DNA from: Coniochaeta sp. PMI_546
Lineage: Eukaryota > Ascomycota > Sordariomycetes > Coniochaetales > Coniochaetaceae
NCBI GenBank assembly: GCA_021432605.1
Contig: MU271146.1
Coordinates: 1,550,001 to 1,614,000 of the forward strand
Length of the DNA: 64,000 bases
Reading direction: 5' to 3'
A program made the translations under genes and the position numbers. The notes under the pieces are model-generated. The model worked only from the letters and a program-made list of their open reading frames with translations. It searched no databases and was not told where the DNA came from. The stretch's first letter is position 1. Each line of letters starts with the position of its first letter. Below are positions 1-11,040 of this stretch, in pieces.

Positions 1-61
1 CAATATATCCGTGAATGGGAATTCGAGACCGCATAACTGGTATCTTGCGAGCCTTGAACGC

Positions 62-961
62 TTAGCATGCGCACCCGTCCCGGTCGTTCTCAATGTGGAT
101 ATTGATAGGGTCTGAGAACTCTCCGCTGAACTCCTCCGACTCTTCCTGTGCCAGTGCATTCCTCGCGATTACTGTCATTTTGCTGGTTAGTAACCCACGC
201 TCGTGGCCGTACAGTGGTAGGGGGCGTGGCAGGTAGTCTTACCCTCAAACGCCTGCTCAACATTGATAGCCTCCTTCGCACTCGTCTCAAAGTAAGGAAT
301 CCCTCCCTTGGACTGGCAGAACGTCATGGCCCGCTTCGTCGAGATCTGCAGACTTTGTCAGCAATCCTGGACCTTGGACGCCTATGTAGCTTGGTGCATA
401 ACCCACCACTCTCTTGCTCTCTTCCACATCGATCTTGTTTCCCAGCACCACGAACGGGAAGGTATCCGGGTCCCGCGGCGATGCTTGGATCAGAAACTCG
501 TCCCTCCAGCTGTCGAGCGCATCAAAGCTCTTGGAGTTGTTGACGTCGTACACGAGCACGCAGCAGTCGGCTCCCCGGTAGAATGCCACGCCTAGCGACT
601 GGAATCGCTCCTGGCCTGCTGTATCCCAGAGCTGCATCGTCACCTGCCGGTCGTCTACCAGGACCTCGCGGGTAAGGAAATCGGCTCCGATCGTTGCCTT
701 GTAGCTCGCGCTGAACTTCTTGTTGACCTAAGCCCCCCCACCCGGTCAGTACTGTTGTCGATATGGTAGTGGAACGGAAGATTAGGCATGCGGCCCAGTC
801 ACTGAACGTACATATTGGTTCATCAAACTCGTCTTGCCTACACCACTGTCGCCGAGGATGATGACCTAGAAGCAAGAGCATAAGCCTACTACGCCCATCC
901 AGGGGCTGCAAATCCATTTCAAGAGCTGTACCTTCAGGAGGACCTTCTTCCGGGACGCCAT
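62..961 (-). CDS. YPT7: Rab7-family small GTPase Ypt7
   Basis: Late endosome/vacuole Rab GTPase, which in fungi recruits the HOPS tether for vacuole fusion. Five exons splice in phase (961-932, 865-812, 727-407, 345-243, 171-62) to 205 residues, the normal Rab length. Visible motifs are the P-loop GDSGVGKT, switch I region with YKATIGADF, switch [11 protein letters not shown], guanine-binding NKID, and ETSAK. The protein ends in Cys-Ala-Cys, the double-geranylgeranylation signal. The sequence between NKID and the C-terminus matches Rab7 better than other Rabs (for example NVEQAFE). The start [10 protein letters not shown] is the conserved Rab7 N-terminus and forms a 30-nt first exon. The gene is divergent from the next one, 621 bp away. 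Only the downstream untranslated region lies at the window edge. Confidence 0.96.
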
Positions 962-1582
962 GATGTCGGTAGCTGTGTCGACTGTTCGCTTCGGTGTTGA
1001 CGTCGGGAAGGCTTATCGGCGTGTCAACAGGATGTTGAGAGATCGGTCTGAGCAGCAGAGCAGAGCGATTATGCAACAATTCTGTATATGAGCGGGGCGC
1101 AGTAGATATTTCGTTGGGTATCAAGTCGTCGAGAAAAGAGTATCTTGCCGCCTGGTGTTGTTGAGGTAGAACAGTCCAAGTCGGGAAGCCTCAGTGCCGT
1201 CAAATGATGGAAGGCTAGAAGCTCTGCCACAAGCGACCAAAGGGACGGGAGCGATGACGGGAGCGCATGGAGACGTGAGCTAAAAACGGTGCACCAACCA
1301 CAACGGCCGCTTTCAGGTGGCCCAATCCGAAACCTGCAGCCGAAACCGGTTCCGCACATAGGTACCTCTAGACGGTGGTCTCCGTTATGTGACCCCACAG
1401 ACGGGTGACCTTGCTGACCTCGGTGAGAGCTAAGGTACAGTACCTTACCTTACTTTACATCACCAACCATAGCTCAAGTCCTCACCAAGCGGCTACACCA
1501 TGCATCCGAGTCCATGACAGTGACTGTATGCAGCTGAGCATCAGTCTAATGGAACACCAACTCGCACACGCTTCTCAGACGA
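962..1582. promoter_or_regulatory. Divergent intergenic region, YPT7 / Mg-chelatase-like gene
   Basis: This 621-bp stretch separates two divergently transcribed genes and so should hold both promoters. It contains an AGGTACCT palindrome near 1361 and no open frame with coding character. I see no clear TATA box. Confidence 0.5.
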
Positions 1583-2902
1583 GTGACAATGGCGGATGAG
1601 CAGCTCCTCAGCAGAGTCCACAGCCTCAGCGACCTCGAGCTCGCCTTCCTCCTCTCTCTGATCGCCCGTGAGCACTGCCAGATCCGCACCTCTTCTGCAG
1701 CCATACCGGACCTCGTCGCCGAATTGCGTCTCATATCGACCAAGATCTTTCGCCTCCAGCCGGCGGTCATCTCCTGTACCCCAAACACCACCCTCGACGA
1801 CTTCGCGTCCGCGCTTCTATCACACCCATCCTCCTCAACTGCGAACTCACCAACATCCACGTTCCGCTCTCCGTCGCCACTAGCTACCCGCTCGCCGCGG
1901 CATAAACACCAGCACAGCCAAGACGGCCCGTCCTCGTACCTCCACCACAGCTCCGCGGGGTATTCTTCCGCAAACCCGACTATAGCACCAGTGATCCTAG
2001 CAGCCAACCTCGACAACGCCCCGAAAGCAGTGCAGATACAGGCCCTCGAGCTGCTGCGGACTCGCCGTGTCTTCACTCGCACAAGCGTACACACCGCGCC
2101 CAAGACGCTTCTATTCGTCGCCGTTGTCTCGGACGATCGGCGAGGAGAGGGACTCAACAGGTGGCTCAACGATTGGTTCTACCTTGCGCACGCTCATTCA
2201 TCCGAGGATGGATATCCCAACCTCGAGGAAGACGACGGCGATGACGAAGAGGAGGATGAGGACTATCAAACCAGTCTAGGACTCCACGACTTAGTAGCAG
2301 AAGGCCACATCGACGCCAGAACAGAGAAGAGCAGCCGGAGTATCTACCATGACGACGACGACGACGGCACAGCCTCCACCGCCTCAAGCCCAAGCGTCGT
2401 CGTAAACCCCCCCACCCTACGAGTCCCCAGCTTCAGCAGTCCGAGCCGGCAAGCCCGCAGCGGCAAGCTCCCAGCCACCGCCCACGCCGACACCGACGCA
2501 ACCGACGAGCCCATACTCACAGAGTCCGACATATCGCACCTCTCGCAGCTTAGCCAGCAGGTCCACGTCGACATCGACGTGGCCCGCTATCAGATGAACA
2601 TCGTCTCCTTCCTGCGCATGCACCGCGCCGTCGGCGGCGGCGTGAGCCCCACGGCCACGAAGCACTTGGAGCAGCTCACCAAGTCGCTCGCGCCCCTGCA
2701 CGGGCTGGACTACGTCACGCCGTCGCTGGTGCAGCTGGCCGCGAGGAAGGTGTACCTGCACCGTATACAGATCGTTGCGCCGGAGCGGGAGCGGAGCATG
2801 CAGTGGGGGAGCGAGCCTGCGGCTGTGGAAGCGATATTGGAAGGAGTTGGCCCGGAGGATGTCATTGAGGACGTCCTTGGCATGGTCACGGCTCCTTTGT
2901 AG
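1583..2902 (+). CDS. Mg-chelatase/MoxR-like AAA protein without P-loop
   Basis: Single-exon gene of 439 residues; the second ATG at 1589 (MADEQ) is an equally likely start. Residues about 130-205 look like the second half of a Mg-chelatase/MoxR AAA core, with a hydrophobic strand followed by 'AANLDNA' where a Walker B would lie, then a strand ending 'LFVAVVSDD' and 'LNRWLNDWF' at the sensor/arginine-finger position. Residues about 325-435 look like the helical AAA lid. No GxxGxGKS/T P-loop is present, so ATPase activity is doubtful. Between the two parts lies a low-complexity, acidic, Ser-rich insert with runs of Asp and Glu. I recall fungal annotations of this family as 'magnesium chelatase', but fungi make no chlorophyll, so that name says nothing about function. 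The role is unknown. Confidence 0.72.
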   Translation: MTMADEQLLSRVHSLSDLELAFLLSLIAREHCQIRTSSAAIPDLVAELRLISTKIFRLQPAVISCTPNTTLDDFASALLSHPSSSTANSPTSTFRSPSPLATRSPRHKHQHSQDGPSSYLHHSSAGYSSANPTIAPVILAANLDNAPKAVQIQALELLRTRRVFTRTSVHTAPKTLLFVAVVSDDRRGEGLNRWLNDWFYLAHAHSSEDGYPNLEEDDGDDEEEDEDYQTSLGLHDLVAEGHIDARTEKSSRSIYHDDDDDGTASTASSPSVVVNPPTLRVPSFSSPSRQARSGKLPATAHADTDATDEPILTESDISHLSQLSQQVHVDIDVARYQMNIVSFLRMHRAVGGGVSPTATKHLEQLTKSLAPLHGLDYVTPSLVQLAARKVYLHRIQIVAPERERSMQWGSEPAAVEAILEGVGPEDVIEDVLGMVTAPL

Positions 2903-3237
2903 AGTCTACTTTTGCTTTTTGTGCTTTCTTTCTCTTTCCTTCCTCATCACCGCTTAGATAATAGATACCCCCTGATATTAGCGAGAATCATAAAAGGTGC
3001 ACCGTGTCAAGACGGCTTGAATTCCTCATTTAAGTACACCGAAACCTTCGGTTGATTAGTAGATAGTATACAGAACCACTCCCCTTTTTTGGTCCTTTAC
3101 AAAGATAATCACCACAGACCAGCCTCATCGGGCTGATGACCGGAACGCCTATTCATATCAGCCAAGCACTGCATGCTTCCTGACCCGCATTGAAACCCCG
3201 GGGAAACCAAGGCTGTCTATACAATCAGAGCTCTCTC
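2903..3237. other. Convergent 3' intergenic region
   Basis: This 335-bp region holds the 3' ends of two convergent genes. It is AT-richer than its flanks and contains no open frame worth calling. Confidence 0.5.
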
Positions 3238-4973
3238 CTAATGAATTTCAGTGATCTTGCACTTCCAGCCCGATGCCTGTGATAGTAGCGGCAAGCTGTA
3301 TGAACATGTTAGCAAAAACCAGTAGATCCCAAATACGGAGGAGTTATTTTAAGCGGAGGATCGGGAACTCACCTAGCACCCAAGCACCAACCCAGTTCGT
3401 TGTCCTTGATCTTCTTGGCAATCTTGACCTCCCGGTCAATCGGCATCTCGTAACCAGTGTGCGTAAGAGCCAGCATGAAGTTCAGATCCATGCAGTGCTC
3501 GGGCCGGTCACGGAGCTCATCGAGCGCGCCGGGGACGCTGTGGAAGATATCCCAGGCCTCCTCGCCGCCGCAGACCGTGTTGGCGAGGTCGTGCATCTCC
3601 TTAAGAGTGAACGATTCGGGCATGCCGAGCGGCTGCGTGCGGTCGTAGAAATAAGACAGGAAGTAGATGTCCTCCTTGGCAAAGGTCTTGGCGATGGATG
3701 GCTGGTGGACGCCGTTGAAGGAGCAAGGGGCGAGCTCGCAATGCTTTTCCTTCTTGAGGATGCGCTCGGCCAGGGCTCGACATTGTGCAGGGGCGGGGGC
3801 GGAAGGACCGGTCATCTTGAGCTCGACCTTTGGTCCGAGAGGGTGGTCCTCGGGCAGTTTGACCTTGACCTTCTTGGTCATGCCGGTGGGGAAGCAGGGA
3901 TTGACGGCAGGTGCGTCCATCCAGGACTTGTCGCTCTTGTTAGCCTCGTGAAGATCAGTCACGAGCGTCGCGAAGATAGCATCACGGGCGCTCATGAGAC
4001 CGTAGCCGAGATGGGAGTGCTGATACAGGGAGAACTTCCTGCCGCCAAAGTCGAGTTCGTACTTGTGATCGCCCTCTGCCAGCTTGTCCGGCATACCGCC
4101 CCCGCTCAATCCCTTGAACGTCGGCTCGAAGACGATCTGCGTCGAGCCACCGCCGAGATCGAACACGGCCGCGGTCTCGCTATGGTCGGGGCCGCCGATC
4201 TTGCCGAGCAGGTAGTTTGTCGTAATCCACGCGTACACACCCTCGTCAGAACCATCCATGATAGCGACGCCGTTGTTCTCCTTGGACACGACGGGGAAGG
4301 GGTACTTGGTCTCGAGGTGATTCCGGACAGCCTCCAGGACCTTCTCGCTCTTCTCGGGTCCGACGAGACGCAGACCTGCTGTCGCCTTTACCGCGACGGG
4401 GCTGCAGGACTTGAGCTTGTCGGGAACGACCTTCATGGCTTCCTCCATCAGAATGTCCAAACTCCTGGCGGCGGCCTCAGGGTCGTCTGCGTATGCGCTC
4501 AGACCGCTGCTCTGGCCTTCGATCTTCTTGGTCTGCTTGAAGACCTCGTTCTCCAGCTCGGGCGAGGGTCCGCAGTTGTTGAACTTGTAGACGTGGATAC
4601 GTGAACCCGTGCTGCCGGCATCAATCATCATCACATATTGCACAATAGGCTTCTCTTTCGAGAAGGACCTCGTGCACCTGTCGGTTCCGTAAGAGGAGTC
4701 GGAAGGTACCTGACCCTGGCTGCTACCCTTGGATGACGAGACTTCATTTATGAGCTCGACTCCCGACGGTGAGAAATAGAAGAACAGGACAAAGATTGTG
4801 AAGATGATTCCGCATGTCTTGATCCAGCGGGCGCGCTGGGACTGGGACATCCAGGCGGACTGCATCCTGGCGAAGAGTCCGGGGTCTCTGTAGTCGAAGT
4901 CGTACCGGTCCGGTTTCTCGAAGGGATCGCGGGCAACTTGCTTGGTCGGTAGCGAGACCGACGTGCGCCGCAT
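3238..4973 (-). CDS. GDA1: Guanosine-diphosphatase, GDA1/CD39 family (Golgi)
   Basis: Golgi-lumen nucleoside diphosphatase. It converts GDP from mannosyl transfer to GMP, which drives GDP-mannose antiport. It is a type II membrane protein with one membrane segment at residues about 51-67. The apyrase conserved regions are visible: DAGSTGSR (about 117-124), ATAGLR, the ENNGVAIMDGSDEG/ITTNYLLG block, and FDLGGGSTQ. Two exons (4973-3373, 3295-3238) give 552 residues. Without splicing, the frame would stop at 3369 in a GTGAGT donor. Removing a 77-nt intron restores the conserved end 'GASLPLL', then a short tail ending KITEIH. The N-terminus follows the usual fungal pattern (cytosolic basic/aromatic tail, then anchor). 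Divergent from the PPPDE gene. Confidence 0.94.
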
Positions 4974-5928
4974 AGAGGGTGGTTTGAAGGACGGAGGTCG
5001 GATGATGGAGATGTAGGCCGGATTATCTGTCTTGGTTTAGGAGGCGGTGATGATAGACACGTAGGACTTGTGGCACATGCCAAAATGGACCAACTGAAAG
5101 TCAGATAAAAAAGAAGCAGCTAAAGGGGTGCCAAGCGAGCGACGAGAAAAAAGGACAAGTGTAAGTCTATGAAGTCGACATGCAGTCAGGAATTCTTTCC
5201 GCCACGTATACCAATCACAGCAGTGGTCTGGACAGTGAAGCTCAGAAGTGCAAGGAAGAGAATGAAGACTTGAATATGATGAGGGTGGATTTGACGACGT
5301 GGAAATCTAATCTGCCATTCAAGAAGTTGAGATTCAGCATTCATTCAATGGCAAATGATTGCCGCACAACCTGCTGGAACCTGAACCTGGAACCCGACCA
5401 TGGACCCTGGCAAACGGGTTAAATCTGGACACACTTCACAAACGCGACACGCAATTGGTGGAGTGCGGGGTGGGGTCTTGGATCTTTTCCGCCTCAGTTT
5501 TGTTGACCCCACATGCCACTCAGGGGTCCCGGTCCGCTGAGGCTGAGATTGCTGGTGGCTCGAGCAGGTGGCGCTGCCTCGAGGTACGTACCTACCCAGG
5601 CTACCCAGCAGTACCAGGAGTACGTACCTCCCCGACAGCCTGGCGCATCGTCATCGCCGACATCTATTGCCTTCTACCGGTGGTTCCAGATACCTTATAA
5701 TTGTAGACGGGGGCCGCGGACTTGCTCGGGTTTCGTACACAGCTTGCTGCCTTTCTGCTTCACCCTGACGTGAAATAGAAGAACGAGAGCCATTTCTTTC
5801 TTCCAGGAGACTACCTCAATAATCCCTCCATCGCACCTGTGAACTCATACCTATCCCTTGGCCACTCTTGCCTCCTGAACTCTCGACCTCACATAGCATT
5901 GCAACAAAAGTCAATCAATACCTTAGTT
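4974..5928. promoter_or_regulatory. Divergent promoter region, GDA1 / PPPDE gene
   Basis: This 955-bp region lies between two divergent genes. It carries a cluster of GTAC palindromes at 5581-5632, including GGTACGTACC and GGAGTACGTACCTCC about 35 bp apart. A TATAA lies at 5695-5699, followed by a pyrimidine-rich leader toward the plus-strand gene. In-frame upstream ATGs exist (5839), but the conserved protein start is at 5929. Confidence 0.5.
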
Positions 5929-7731
5929 ATGGACGTGCATCTTCTAGTCTACGATCTGTCGGGCGGCCTTGCACGGCGTATGTCCAGAGACCTGCTTGGA
6001 TTTCACTTGGAAGCTGTTTACCACACTTCAATAAAGCTGAATGGCCTTGAGTATGTCTATGATGGCAACATTGTCGCGATCAAGCCAGGCACCTCCCACC
6101 TCGGCCGACCTTTGCAGGAGATTTACCTCGGCAAGACACAGCTGCCGATGAATGTCATCGAGGAGTACCTCGACTCGTTAAGAGAGATTTATACTGTTGA
6201 GGTACGTTAGTTCGTCATTTCAGCCCTCTTCTATCGCAGAGACATACTGACATGCACCAAGGCTTACGACCTGTTTGCACATAACTGCAACAACTTCTCA
6301 AATGACCTGGCCACATTTCTCCTGGGTAAAGGGATACCAGACCACATTCTCCACATGCCTCAAGCCGTTTTAGACTCACCCATGGGCCGAATGCTCCTCC
6401 CCACCCTCACACAGCAAGTCAATGCTCGCAAAAGAGCCGGCGGCGTGCTCGGAATCGAGGGGAGGACAGGCGGTGCCTCCAGCAAGCCAAAGTCCGAGTG
6501 GCATCACCAGAAGGCCGCGGTCAAGAACGTCACCAGCCTTCAGGAGCTTCAGTCTCTGCTCTCCGAGGCAGAGAAATCGTGCGCGGTCATCTTCTTCACG
6601 TCGGCTACCTGTGCGCCGTGTCGCGTCGTATATCCCCTCTACGACCAGTTGGCAGCCGAGTTTGGAGATAAGGCCACCCTCATCAAAGTAGACATTTCGA
6701 AGGCGTTTGATGTCGCACGCCAGTACTCGGTCAACGCAACGCCAACATTTGTCACTTTCATTCACGGGAAAGAGGAGAACAGATGGAGCGGTGCAGATGC
6801 CGCCAAACTTCGTGGCAATGTTCAACTGTTGGTGCAGATGGCCTGGCCTCCTCACCCGCACCAGTCACTAAACCTACCAACCTTTGCCAACACCAACGCG
6901 AAACCAGTCATTTTCGCCAAAGTTCCTCCGCTACCGAAGCTCCTCCTCAAGATGGGTCCTGTTGCGGACGACCCCGCAGTTCAGGGAGTGAAGCAGTTCA
7001 TAGAGCTGAGAAGCAGTCAAGGTCCGGCCGAAGCCAGTCTTCCAGACATGACAGCATATGCCTCGTTCCTACGGCAGTCGACTGCGCGGCTGCCCCCGGA
7101 GCTTGAGTTCACAGTGGTGGACCTTTTGAGATGTGCCCTAGTCGATCCGCGGTTCAGCGGCTTCTTCGCCGAGGAACACGACGACGCCACCATGGTGTCG
7201 CTCTTCGAATACGTTAACAAGCTCGAAGACTGCCCGTACGCGCTGCGGTTAGTAACGTTACAAACAGCCTGCAACCTGTTCTCGAGCCCACTGTTTCCGG
7301 AACAAATCCTTGGCCACGAGAGGCTCAGGTCTGCGGTCACGCAGTTGATATCGAGCAGCTTCTTAGACGACAATCACAGCAATGTCAGGGTGGCAGCCGC
7401 GTTCCTGCTGTTCAATGTCGCACTCGCAAATAGCATAAAACGGAGGGACGGGCCCGGGGACGTCCTGCCGGAGGAAGACCAGATACAGCTAGCTGCTTCA
7501 GCATTGGAGGCTATCTCGCAGGAAGAGTCGTCAGCGGAAGCTCTCGAAGGCTTGTTATTGGCGCTGGGTTATCTGGTGTATCGGTGCCCGGTGGATGGCA
7601 TGCTGGCGGATTTGCTGAGGACTATGGATGCGGAGGAAACTGTTTTGGCAAAGAAGAAGCATTTCCCCGATCTAGGCCTCGTTGATGAGGTTGGAAAGGA
7701 GCTGCTTGGGAAGGGACTGAGGAGATCTTAG
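5929..7731 (+). CDS. PPPDE (DeSI-type) peptidase - thioredoxin - PUL domain protein
   Basis: Two exons (5929-6201, 6262-7731) give 580 residues with three domains. Residues 1 to about 140 are a PPPDE/DeSI-like thiol isopeptidase: the start MDVHLLVYDLSGG is typical, His32 lies in 'VYHTSI' and Cys100 in 'HNCNNF', the expected catalytic pair. The family removes SUMO or ubiquitin-like modifiers. Residues about 175-285 form a thioredoxin fold with CAPC (208-211) in place of the classic CGPC, and 'NATPTFVTF' with the cis-Pro. Residues about 300-575 resemble a PUL domain (alpha-helical repeats, which bind Cdc48/p97 in Ufd3/PLAA). The architecture suggests a Cdc48-linked deconjugating enzyme with redox control; that role is inferred. 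The intron has a GTACGT donor and separates the His from the Cys. Confidence 0.88.
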
Positions 7732-8321
7732 ACGTCGGACAGTTTCTTTTTGTATTTGGCATGCTCGATGAATGCGTCGGGCTTAGACGCGTGCAGAATA
7801 TACCTACACATAGACTATGACTATGGCATTTTAACTTAATACCACCCAATCGTACGTTTGCTCTTCTGCTATGTACATCTCAAGCACACATTTACCACAA
7901 TAGTACCTCTACTGAGTGTAGGGGAAGCCTTCAGGGGAAGCTTTCAGGGGGCGTATATGTGGGGTCGCTTCAGCCACGCTTGCCAGCGCTGGAGTGGGAA
8001 GCTGCAGGTTTTACATAGGAGGAAAGCCACAACCACTCCACCACCCCACTGCGGCGTTTGCTGCGGCAACAACACACCCATGTAAACAAACGGGGCAATA
8101 TCGTCACATCTGCGATAAGACCAAGAGGAATGTACCACATTCTCGAACAACGATCTCGCGACATCGTCAATGACATAACTGAGACCTTGATTGGAATTTG
8201 CTTAGATCCGCGACTCATGCCCACCGTTGCCGCAAGCGAGGGAGGCCAGCGGACCGTCCGCTCGTCGGCTTCTACTCCTTCTCTTCGCGCCCGCGATGGC
8301 TCCATCCCAATGCACGCGAGA
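7732..8321. promoter_or_regulatory. Intergenic region before kinesin gene
   Basis: This 590-bp region holds the 3' end of the PPPDE gene and the promoter/leader of the kinesin. A short imperfect repeat (aggggaagc/tcaggggaagc) lies at 7919-7942. An open frame continuous with the kinesin start extends upstream to about 8058, so a longer N-terminus cannot be excluded. I see no separate gene. Confidence 0.4.
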
Positions 8322-10123
8322 ATGGATCCTGGAGGCAATGTCAGGGTAGTTGTGAGAGTGCGGGCGTTTCTGCCTCGCGGTAAGTTCACCTGTGCTTCTT
8401 GCTTGCTTCTGTGCGTGATGAGGAACAAGACGTTGTTGACATTAAGTAAACAGAAATCGAGCGCAATGCAGAATGCCTCATCCGGATGGACCCAATCTCG
8501 CAGACAACCACCCTCCTCGTCCCGAACGACCAAGATCCAGCCAACCTGCGCTCAAAGTCACGCAAGGTGATCGATGAGAAGAACTTCACCTTCGACAACT
8601 CCTTCTGGAGCCACGACACCGAAGACCCTCACTATGCGACGCAGGAAGACGTCTACAACAGCCTGGGCGAGGAGTTCCTCGACCACAACTTCGAAGGCTA
8701 TCACACGTGCATCTTCGCCTACGGTCAGACCGGCTCCGGCAAGTCCTACACCATGATGGGCACCCCGGACCAGCCCGGGCTCATACCGAGAACATGCGAG
8801 GACCTGTTCGAGCGAATCGCCCAAGCCCACATGGAGACGCCCAATATCAGCTACAACGTGCGCGTGTCCTACTTCGAGGTCTACAACGAGCACGTCCGCG
8901 ACCTGCTCATGCCGGTAAATCCCGCCCAACCGCCGTACTACCTCAAGATCCGCGAGTCGCCCACCGAGGGGCCCTACGTCAAGGACCTGACCGAGGTCCC
9001 GGTCCGTAACATAGGGGAGATCCTGCGGTACATGCGCGTAGGCGACGCATCCCGCACGACAGCCAGCACGAAGATGAACGACACCTCGTCCCGGTCCCAC
9101 GCCGTGTTCACCATCATGCTCAAGCAGATCCACCACGACATGGAGACGGACGAGACGACGGAGCGCAGCTCCCGCATCCGGCTGGTCGACCTGGCGGGGT
9201 CGGAGCGCGCCAAGTCGACCGAGGCGACGGGCCAGCGGCTCCGCGAAGGTAGCAACATCAACAAGTCGCTCACCACCTTGGGTCGGGTGATCGCCGCCCT
9301 GGCCGACCCGAAGCAGCACCAGCAGCAGACGCCCAAGAAGCGCGGGCAGCAGCGCGACGCCGTCGTGCCGTACCGCGACAGCATTCTCACCTGGCTGCTC
9401 AAGGACTCGCTCGGGGGCAACTCCAAGACGGCCATGATAGCGTGCATCTCCCCCTCGGACTACGACGAGACCCTGTCCACGCTGCGGTACGCGGACCAGG
9501 CCAAGCGCATCCGCACCCGGGCGGTGGTCAACCAGGACTCGGGCATCAGCGCCGCGCAGCGCGATGCCGAGATCGCGGCCATGGCGGACGAGATACACAA
9601 GCTGCAGCTGGTGGTCAGCGACACGCGGAGGAGGGAGAAGGACAACGCCCGCGACCAGGAGGAGAGGCTGGAGGAGTACCAGGCCCGGGTGGCGGCCATG
9701 CAGCTCATGATGGAGGAGAGGAGCCTGGTTGCCGAGGGCAAGATCCGCAGCTTGCAGACGGAGAATGAGGCGCTGAGGTTGCATTTGAGGTTGGCGTTGG
9801 ATAGCTTGAAGAACCCCATTCCGACCGTCGTTGTCAGGGAGCAGACCAAGGAGGATAAGGACGTAGGGAAAGGGGAGGGGGGTGCGGCGGACGGCGAGGA
9901 GAAGGAGAATTTGGCCGAGGAGGAGGGGCTCGACGAGTACGACGACGAGGACGACGGGTATGCCTCCGGCGGGTACGAGAATCAGGCTGACGATACGGAG
10001 GAGTACATGCGGGGCCTGCTGAAGGATCTGGGCATGTTCAGGAAAAAGATTGGGGACGATAGGTCTAGGTTTCTCAGCGACGAGGGAAGTCGGAGACCGC
10101 TGGGGGCCAAGTTGAATGTTTGA
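8322..10123 (+). CDS. Short kinesin-3-like motor protein
   Basis: Plus-end microtubule motor domain followed by a short coiled coil. Two exons (8322-8379, 8454-10123) give 575 residues. Motor motifs are the P-loop GQTGSGKS (about 110-117), NDTSSRSH (switch I) and DLAGSER (switch II), then 'TLRYADQAKRI' and a neck 'NQD', which fit the kinesin-3 (Unc104/KIF1) group best. The loop before VPYRDS has a Gln/His-rich insertion (QQQTPKKRGQQ). After the motor come a heptad-like helix (about 375-455) and an acidic region (EEEGLDEYDDEDD). There is no FHA or PH domain, both normal in long kinesin-3 proteins, so this is a truncated or specialised form. Start MDPGG is chosen by analogy with MxxGGNxxVVVRVR; earlier in-frame ATGs exist. 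The motor is very GC-rich in third positions. Confidence 0.9.
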
Positions 10124-11040
10124 TACGCCTGGTTACAGCATTGCTTTGCTACGGGAGCTCGAGATACTCCTTTTCGCTGTATGATGGATGGATTTCTGAC
10201 GACCGGAGTTATAGGAGTTGTTTACAGGCACTGATAGGAATGGTATTTGAAAGCATTTCTTAGTTTTGAGCCGCGCAACGCGCCTCAGACAAGGGGATCT
10301 AGCAATATCTATGACGGGTAGCACCCTGTCCCCGTTAACCGTCCCTAGAGCCGTCTTCCGGCCAGGACGAAAAGACTAACAGATCGTTTCTTCGCACCCT
10401 GACTATGGTCAATGCATCCTTCAATTTGCCCAATGAGGGGGTATCTCCCGAACTCCCAGACTCCAAACCTCCCAAGCTCTCATCCACAAAGACATTCGAG
10501 GTGTCCAAACTCCATGCTTCACGACTCTCCAGACCAGTGTCTCCAGTACATTCAGATTCCATCTCCAGGGTCCATACCCAAGCCACAGATTCCAACATGT
10601 GCCAGTGCCGACGATATCCAATGCTGATGATCCAAGTGGCCAAAAATAGTCGAAACTATCGCTAGGAGGTTGTAACTCCGTCCCGGGTACCGCAATAACA
10701 GAGAAGATTTGTGGTGAATAAGGGACAGTTGTCATGTCTGGTGTGGTGTAGCGCGTGAGCTCGAAGTCAAAATGCGGATGACGTTTCCAGTCGAGTTCAG
10801 CACTGTTCGTGCCTCGGGTGTACATGTGCGTGCCGATATACTGGGTGCTCGTTGGTGAAGTTGACGACAGTACCGGTCACAAGATCCTTATGTTGCCCTT
10901 GCTTCGCATGTTCCGTCTCGAGGACCATGGGGAAATCGATGTGATCGAGGGTTGAGCCTGGTGTGGAAACCGCTGCGCAGATGACCAGAGACCGAAACCA
11001 TATCTTGTATCGTTGCTCGACGGTCTTGTGCTGGTGACCC
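10124..11040. other. Intergenic, weak coding-like traces on minus strand
   Basis: No gene can be supported in these 917 bp. The minus strand holds an open frame at 10421-10825 and an adjacent open stretch in another frame at about 10800-11040, whose translations look non-random in places (for example 'SAELDWKRHPHF'). I could not join them with credible introns, and no family is recognisable. Confidence 0.35.

Noticed and set aside
3273-4604. 443-codon open frame antisense to GDA1
   Set aside because: Shadow of the GDA1 codons; the opposite strand carries all apyrase motifs.
8558-9784. 408-codon open frame antisense to the kinesin motor
   Set aside because: It mirrors the GC-rich third positions of the kinesin exon, has repetitive Val/Leu/Gly/Arg composition and no family-like sequence.
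10421-10825. 135-codon minus-strand open frame downstream of the tandem-repeat gene
   Set aside because: Partly protein-like but I could not connect it to the adjacent open stretch with valid introns; left as a trace in the intergenic entry.
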